Shown here one piece after another: positions 59,589-64,000 of a stretch of DNA of 64,000 nt; the first letter of the stretch is position 1; each line of letters begins with the position of its first letter. The position numbers and the translations under genes are program-made. This DNA comes from CAVUFH01 sp963740835. GTDB lineage: Bacteria; Actinomycetota; Acidimicrobiia; IMCC26256; PALSA-610. Under the pieces are notes generated by a model. That model had not been told where the DNA came from. It did no database searches and saw only the letters and a list, made by a program, of their open reading frames with translations. The DNA lies in contig CAVUFH010000003.1 of assembly GCA_963740835.1 (NCBI GenBank), positions 1,240,001-1,304,000 of the forward strand. The letters are read 5' to 3'.

Positions 59589-60401
59589 GTGGAGCCACTG
59601 CTCGCCGGGAGAGTCGCGATCGTGACCGGCGGCGGTGCGGGCATCGGCCGTGGCATCGTCGAGCGCTTCGTCGCCGAAGGTGCGCGCGTCGTCTTCGCCG
59701 AGATCGACACCGAGCGGGCACGCGAGACGCAGATCGCGATCGGTGAAGGTGCGATCGGGGTCGTGTGCGACGTCCGCGATGCTGACGCTGCGCACGCGCT
59801 CGTCACTGCCGCGCGCGACGAGTACGGGCGCGTCGACGTGCTCGTGAACAACGTCGGCCACTACGGCGGCGCCCGCAAAGCCTTTCATGAGCAATCGGAC
59901 GCCGAGTGGGCTGATCTCTACGCAGTCAACCTCGCGCACGTGTTCACGTGCTCGCGCGCGGCGTTGCCCGTGCTGCTCGCGCAGGGCGACGGCGGCAGCA
60001 TCGTCAACGTGTCGACGATCGAGGCGTTTCGCGCGATCCCGACGCGCGCGGTCTACTCGGCCTTCAAGGCGGCGATCACCGGCTTCACCCGCAGTCTCGC
60101 GATCGAGTACGCGCGGTATCGAGTGCGAGTCAACGCGATCGCGCCCGATGTGACGGAGACGGCCCAGGTGCCGTACTCCCAATGGGTGAGCGCGGAGGAC
60201 GAGCACCTGATCCCGACGTGGGTGCCGCTCGGCCGCTTCGGGCGGCCGGCAGACCTCGCCGGGGTCGCGCTGTTCCTCGCGTCGGACCTGTCGGCGTTCG
60301 TGACGGGGACGACCGTGCACGTCGACGGCGGGACGCTCGCAGCCGCCGGATGGTTCCCGACCGAGGAGGGCGGATGGACGAATCGGCCGCGGCGACCCTG
60401 A
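59589..60401 (+). CDS. Short-chain dehydrogenase/reductase
   Basis: 270 residues, classical SDR: cofactor motif TGGGAGIGRGI, structural NNVG, catalytic Ser in IVNVSTIEAF and YSAFK as Tyr-x-x-x-Lys. FAEIDTER after strand 2 suggests NAD preference. Ends with the usual VDGGTLAAAGW. Substrate unknown. It overlaps the CPBP gene by 28 nt. Confidence 0.87.
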   Translation: MEPLLAGRVAIVTGGGAGIGRGIVERFVAEGARVVFAEIDTERARETQIAIGEGAIGVVCDVRDADAAHALVTAARDEYGRVDVLVNNVGHYGGARKAFHEQSDAEWADLYAVNLAHVFTCSRAALPVLLAQGDGGSIVNVSTIEAFRAIPTRAVYSAFKAAITGFTRSLAIEYARYRVRVNAIAPDVTETAQVPYSQWVSAEDEHLIPTWVPLGRFGRPADLAGVALFLASDLSAFVTGTTVHVDGGTLAAAGWFPTEEGGWTNRPRRP

Positions 60402-61186
60402 CGCGACCGGATGTCGCGCCGGTGCTCGTCGAGACACCGGCGCGCCGGTTCTGGCGCACATACGTCACTGACGTGCGCGATGAAGCCGATCAGCGCTCGG
60501 CGATCAACGCGCGCACGACGCGCGACACCGCCATCGTTCTGTTGACTGCCGCGGTCTGCCTGACGCTCAACGAGTACCTCGCCCGCCGCGACGGCACCGG
60601 GCTCATCGACGCGCGCACGCAGTCGGGCCAGCTCGGCGCGTGGGCGCTCGTGTCCGTCGCCGGCTACGTGATCCTGCCCGTGCTCGTCACCGTGTTCGTA
60701 CTGCGGCGGCCGCTCCGCGATCTCGGGCTGCGTACCGCCGGCATCGCGTCGCACTGGCCGGCATACGCGGTGCTCTACTCGCTTGCGCTGCCGGCGATCG
60801 TCATTGCGTCGTTCGGCGGCGCGTTCCAGGCGAAGTACCCGTTCTACGACCTCGGTGCGGGGGAGTCGTTCTGGCCCCACCTCTACGGGTGGTGGTTCCT
60901 CTACGCGATGCAGTTCGTCGCGCTCGAGTTCTTCTTCCGCGGGTTCCTGCTGCACGGGATCGCATCCCGGCTGGGTTGGATCTCGATCTTCGTGATGGTC
61001 GTGCCGTACAACATGCTCCACTACGGCAAGCCGATGCCGGAAGCGTTCGTCGCGATCGCCGGAGGGATCGCGCTCGGAACCCTCAGCTTGAAGACGCGGT
61101 CGATCTGGTGGGGCGCGTCGCTCCACATCTCGATCGCGCTCACTATGGATTTCCTCGCGCTGTGGCACGCCGGTCGGCTGTTGTAG
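60374..61186 (+). CDS. CPBP-family intramembrane metalloprotease
   Basis: 270 residues with about seven hydrophobic segments. The family motifs appear in order: FVALEFFFRGFLLHG (E-x-x-x-R region; the first of the usual two Glu residues is not obvious), YNMLHYGKPMPE with the His, and WGASLHISIALTMD with the second His. Such proteins process membrane proteins or prenylated peptides and may mediate self-immunity to bacteriocins. GAGGAGGG precedes the ATG inside the SDR gene. Confidence 0.8.
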   Translation: MDESAAATLTRPDVAPVLVETPARRFWRTYVTDVRDEADQRSAINARTTRDTAIVLLTAAVCLTLNEYLARRDGTGLIDARTQSGQLGAWALVSVAGYVILPVLVTVFVLRRPLRDLGLRTAGIASHWPAYAVLYSLALPAIVIASFGGAFQAKYPFYDLGAGESFWPHLYGWWFLYAMQFVALEFFFRGFLLHGIASRLGWISIFVMVVPYNMLHYGKPMPEAFVAIAGGIALGTLSLKTRSIWWGASLHISIALTMDFLALWHAGRLL

Positions 61187-61194
61187 AAGCGGCG

Positions 61195-62160
61195 GTGGTC
61201 GGTGCCGGCAGCGCGGTGCTGGGCGGCCTGGTCCTCTTCCCGTTCGGCCTCGCATCGGTGGGCGCGATCCTCGCGGGCGCGAACGGGGTGATCTCGGGTT
61301 GGCGCGGCATCTACGACTGGCGGCGCGCACCCGGGTGGGCCGGTGCCGCGCTCGACGCGACCTGGGGACTCGTCGACGTGACTGCCGCGCTTGCCGTCCA
61401 CGCGCTGAGCCGGCGCGGCGACCCCGGCTACCTCTCCGACCTCAGCCGCCGGCAGAACCGGCACGTGTACCGCCACGGCTTCTCGCCCCGCAAGCGGTTC
61501 GCGTTCACGGTCGGCAACACGATCACCAACGCGCGCGACATCGAGGACGAGTCTCGCCGGACGCTGATCGAACGCCACGAAGGGCTGCACGTGTGGCAGC
61601 AGCGCTGGTTCGGACCGCTCTTCCCGCTCGTCTACGGCCTCTGGATGATCGGAGGCACGGTCACCGCCTCGGTCGCGTGGCTGCTGCACCGCGACCGGGA
61701 GGCGTGGCCCGTCGTCGTCGAACGCCACGCGTACTACTACAACCCGTTCGAGCACTGGGCCTATGCGGCCGATCACGCGTGGCCACCGGCGCGCATGACG
61801 CGCCTGATGGCCGAAGGCCGCAAGCCCGCGTGCAGCGCGCGTCAGGCGATACGCAGCGGGAGCGCGCGCAGGCCGCGCAGCACGATGCGGCCGTTCCACG
61901 CCAGCTCGTCGGTCGTGAGCTCGAGGGTGGGGAAGCGGCGCACCAGCCGGCTGATCGCCTCGCGGCCTTCGAGCCGCGCGAGGTGCGCGCCGAGGCACGA
62001 ATGGACGCCACCGCCGAACGACACGTGCTGGTTCGCATCGGCACGGCGCAGATCGAGCTGCGCGGCGGTGTCGCCCCAACGGGCCGGGTCACGGTTCGCG
62101 GATCCGAGGCACGTCATCAGCAGGCTGCCGGCCTCGATGTGGCGGCCGTCGATCTCGTAG
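61195..62160 (+). CDS. Predicted membrane zinc metalloprotease-like protein (HExxH), 3' end uncertain
   Basis: Up to 321 residues. An N-terminal hydrophobic stretch (VVGAGSAVLGGLVLFPFGLA) is followed by RKRFAFTVGNTITNARDIED, then RHEGLHVWQQRWFGPLFPLV, a HExxH zinc motif in a membrane-proximal setting, a further membrane segment (LWMIGGTVTASVAWLLH) and YYYNPFEHWAY, where the Glu could be the third ligand. About 105 C-terminal residues are antisense to the P450 gene and look like shadow sequence, so the true end may be near 61850. GTG 61162 is an alternative start. Family not named with confidence. Confidence 0.6.
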   Translation: MVGAGSAVLGGLVLFPFGLASVGAILAGANGVISGWRGIYDWRRAPGWAGAALDATWGLVDVTAALAVHALSRRGDPGYLSDLSRRQNRHVYRHGFSPRKRFAFTVGNTITNARDIEDESRRTLIERHEGLHVWQQRWFGPLFPLVYGLWMIGGTVTASVAWLLHRDREAWPVVVERHAYYYNPFEHWAYAADHAWPPARMTRLMAEGRKPACSARQAIRSGSARRPRSTMRPFHASSSVVSSRVGKRRTSRLIASRPSSRARCAPRHEWTPPPNDTCWFASARRRSSCAAVSPQRAGSRFADPRHVISRLPASMWRPSIS

Positions 62161-63104
62161 TCGGCCAGCGTGATACGCCGTGACATCTGCACCGGGCTGT
62201 CGTAGCGCAGGAGCTCGTCGGCCATCGTCGCCTCGACGCTCGGGTCCTGCTGCAGCAGTTCGAGCTGGTCGCGGTTGCGCAGCAACGCGAGCGTGCCGTT
62301 GCCGATGAGGTTCACCGTTGTCTCGTGCCCGGCGACGTAGAGGAGGATGAGCTGCTCGACGAGCTCTTCCGAGGTGAGCCGGTCGCCTTCGTCCTCGGCT
62401 GCGATCATCCCGGTGAGCAGGTCGTCGCCCGGGTTCGCGCGCTTCCACTCGACGAGGTCGTTCGCGAGGTTCCACAGCGCGTCGCTCGCGACGACCATCT
62501 CGCGGATCTCGTCGGGGCTCAGGATCGGGTCGAAGCCCTTCACGATCGCGCCCGACCACTCGCGGAGCTGCTCACGATCGCCGTCGTCGGGGATGCCGAG
62601 CATCTCCGAGATGATCGTGAAGGGGAGCGGGAACGCGAGATCGGCGATGACGTCCATCTCGCCGGTGCCGCGCGCTTCGGCCGCGTCGAGGTACTGGTCG
62701 ACCAGCTCCTGCACGCGCGGGCGCAACTCTTCGATCATGCGCGGGGTGAACACCTTCGACACCAACCGGCGCAGACGGTGGTGGTCGGGCGGGTCGAGGT
62801 TGAGCATCGTGTGGTTGCCGCGCTGCTCACGGGAAGCGACGAGATCCTGGAGGTCGGCGGGGATCGTCGGCGGTGGCAGGTTCGCGTGGCGCTCCTCGAC
62901 GGAGAGGTGCGGATCGCGCAACACCCGGTACACGTCTTCGTACCGGAAGAGCGCCCACGCGCCGATCGGGCTCAGGTGCACCGGGTCCTGCTCGCGCACG
63001 GTCTCGTACTGCGCGTAGGGGTTGTCGAAGAACCCCGGTGCGAAGGGGTTCAACATCGGCGGCAGGTAGCTGTCGTCAGTGATGGGGACGTCGCTCGTCG
63101 TCAC
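61842..63104 (-). CDS. Cytochrome P450
   Basis: 420 residues, a bacterial class I P450. The I-helix reads LILLYVAGHETTVNLIGNGT, the K-helix ExxR is in DELLRYDSP, and the heme-binding loop FGGGVHSCLGAHLAR holds Cys370. Substrate unknown; no ferredoxin or reductase gene lies beside it. GTG 63104 is 6 nt after TACGGT, preferred over the upstream start at 63155. Confidence 0.92.
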   Translation of the reverse strand: MTTSDVPITDDSYLPPMLNPFAPGFFDNPYAQYETVREQDPVHLSPIGAWALFRYEDVYRVLRDPHLSVEERHANLPPPTIPADLQDLVASREQRGNHTMLNLDPPDHHRLRRLVSKVFTPRMIEELRPRVQELVDQYLDAAEARGTGEMDVIADLAFPLPFTIISEMLGIPDDGDREQLREWSGAIVKGFDPILSPDEIREMVVASDALWNLANDLVEWKRANPGDDLLTGMIAAEDEGDRLTSEELVEQLILLYVAGHETTVNLIGNGTLALLRNRDQLELLQQDPSVEATMADELLRYDSPVQMSRRITLADYEIDGRHIEAGSLLMTCLGSANRDPARWGDTAAQLDLRRADANQHVSFGGGVHSCLGAHLARLEGREAISRLVRRFPTLELTTDELAWNGRIVLRGLRALPLRIA

Positions 63105-63110
63105 ACGAGA

Positions 63111-63116
63111 ACCGTA
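63111..63116 (-). promoter_or_regulatory. Predicted -10 (TACGGT) of the P450 gene
   Basis: TACGGT on the minus strand, 6 nt before GTG 63104; decides the start. The remaining gap to the TetR gene is GC-rich and, apart from the operator at 63253-63281, shows nothing. Confidence 0.5.
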
Positions 63117-63252
63117 GGCCGGGCCGGAACCGCCGATGCGTGTGACATCCGTCACGATGGCAATGGTCGGAGTTGCCCCTCATTGGGGCGGGCTGGCGCC
63201 CGCGGGAGTTCGCCGCAACTCCTCCGAGCGGGCTGCGCCCGCGTGTTCCAGA

Positions 63253-63281
63253 AACTACTTGCAGAAAGGCTGCAACTAGTT
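63253..63281. promoter_or_regulatory. Inverted repeat before the TetR gene at 63.3 kb
   Basis: AACTACTTGCAG (63253-63264) and CTGCAACTAGTT (63270-63281) are inverted with 11 of 12 matches and a 5-base centre, ending 4 bp before the ATG. It is a probable autoregulatory operator that may also reach the divergent P450 promoter. Confidence 0.65.
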
Positions 63282-63285
63282 CAGC

Positions 63286-63867
63286 ATGGCACCGATGGCG
63301 AGTGCGCTGGATGGGCGAGTCACGCGGGGGCAGCGCAACCGCCAGGCCATCATCGACGCGCTGCTGGCCTGCTACGAGGCCGGCAGTCTGCGGCCGAGCG
63401 TCGAGGAAGTCGCGGCGCGCGCCGGCGTCTCGGCGCGCTCCGTGCACAACCATTTCGTCGATGTCGAAGCGTTGCGCAGTGAAGTCGCGCAGCGGCAGTG
63501 GGAACGGAACCTGCACCGGGGCATCCCCATGTTCGACGAGCTCGACGCGCCGGCGCGGGTCGACGCACTGATCGCGTACCGCGCCGATCTCTACGAAGCA
63601 GTCACACCGGTACGGCGCGCTGCGCTGCTCACCGTGGACGACTCACCCGCGATCGCGTCGAACCTCGCGCGGCTCGATCGGCGGCTGCGCCGTCAGCTCG
63701 ACGAGGTGTTCCCCGATCTCGACGACGACACCGCCGAGGCACTCGACGCCGCGCTCTCGTGGGACACCTGGGACCGGCTGCGCACCGCGCAGAAGTGTTC
63801 AACCGCGCGGGCTCAGCAGGTGCTCCGGCGCACCGTCACCGCGTTGCTCGAAGGGAGCAGGAGATGA
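63286..63867 (+). CDS. TetR-family transcriptional regulator
   Basis: 193 residues. GQRNRQAIIDALLACYEAG and EEVAARAGVSARSVHNHFVD form the helix-turn-helix. The ligand domain is unassigned. Divergent from the P450 gene and overlapping the next gene by ATGA, so both are candidate targets. Confidence 0.85.
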   Translation: MAPMASALDGRVTRGQRNRQAIIDALLACYEAGSLRPSVEEVAARAGVSARSVHNHFVDVEALRSEVAQRQWERNLHRGIPMFDELDAPARVDALIAYRADLYEAVTPVRRAALLTVDDSPAIASNLARLDRRLRRQLDEVFPDLDDDTAEALDAALSWDTWDRLRTAQKCSTARAQQVLRRTVTALLEGSRR

Positions 63868-64000
63868 GTGGGATCCGTCCGAACAAAGAGCAGTTCCTCG
63901 CCCTCGCGAATGCGCCCGACTCCGGACCGGTCGTGATGCTGAACCTCCTGAAGTTCAAGGCAGCCGGCGGCACCGGCGGCGGGAGCGGCGCGTCCGAGTA
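63864..64000 (+). CDS. DUF1330-like protein, 5' part only
   Basis: 45 codons before the window ends. IRPNKEQFLALANAPDSGPV followed by VMLNLLKFK is the usual beginning of DUF1330-type ferredoxin-like-fold proteins. The ATG overlaps the TetR stop. The rest is outside the window. Confidence 0.6.
   Translation, partial: MSGIRPNKEQFLALANAPDSGPVVMLNLLKFKAAGGTGGGSGASE

Noticed and set aside
1..64000. rRNA, tRNA, CRISPR arrays, prophage or integrative element
   Set aside because: No matching sequence or gene was seen; gaps between genes are too short for most, and base composition looks uniform.

Overview
The window is high-GC, gene-dense bacterial chromosome and looks like Actinomycetota. It carries a complete-looking menaquinone block (menE, menB, menA, menH, menD, menF, menG; menC is not present), a mycothiol-dependent maleylpyruvate-isomerase-family enzyme and a DUF3052 protein. 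At many genes a TANNNT hexamer sits only 6-10 nt before the start codon, as expected for leaderless actinobacterial transcripts. Placement below phylum is not supported by the sequence alone. No rRNA, tRNA, CRISPR array, transposase or prophage gene was seen. No gap between genes exceeds about 180 bp.

Layout. 1-4.8 kb: an AtuA-like (DUF1446) protein cut by the window edge, an amidase, a D-threonine-aldolase-type PLP enzyme and a SAM methyltransferase. 4.8-13.0 kb: the menaquinone block, arranged as menE<>menB-menA, menH<>menD and the operon merR-menG-menF. 13.1-17.8 kb: two crotonase-fold enzymes around an MFS transporter, then an ECF sigma factor with a membrane-anchored partner. 17.9-23.0 kb: carotenoid oxygenase, alpha/beta hydrolase, ABC1 kinase and acyl-CoA dehydrogenase. 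23.1-27.9 kb: three related coiled-coil cell-wall hydrolases with a sugar isomerase between them. 27.9-30.8 kb: a DsbA-like protein and a sulfur cassette (sulfide:quinone-oxidoreductase-like, TusE/DsrC-like, DsrE-like). 30.8-36.4 kb: an ABC exporter, an erythromycin-esterase-like protein and stress-type small proteins. 36.5-41.0 kb: VOC protein, flavin reductase, a second UbiA prenyltransferase, acyl-CoA synthetase and Nudix hydrolase. 41.0-50.2 kb: peroxiredoxin, MFS transporter, two TetR genes with neighbouring targets (thioesterase/GNAT; desaturase), an SRAP protein, an LLM oxidoreductase and a thioesterase. 50.2-59.6 kb: a secreted repeat protein, a sulfatase, Lon, and an alkaline-phosphatase-fold/GT2 fusion followed by a second glycosyltransferase. 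59.6-64 kb: SDR, CPBP protease, a predicted membrane HExxH protein, P450 and a TetR gene.

The strongest regulatory observation is a 20-bp inverted repeat found both between divergent menE/menB and over the promoter of the MerR-type gene that heads merR-menG-menF. This suggests a dedicated, autoregulated menaquinone regulator. Other observations are a paired palindromic intergenic element at two loci with identical 46-bp spacing, the phosphatase/glycosyltransferase fusion, the HExxH protein beside a CPBP protease, and the sulfur cassette.

Caution: menD, menF, merR and the M23 peptidase gene each contain a single-base frameshift in an otherwise intact reading frame, and the Nudix gene probably does too. 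All five lie in or next to short homopolymers or GC runs, so assembly error is more likely than pseudogenisation.
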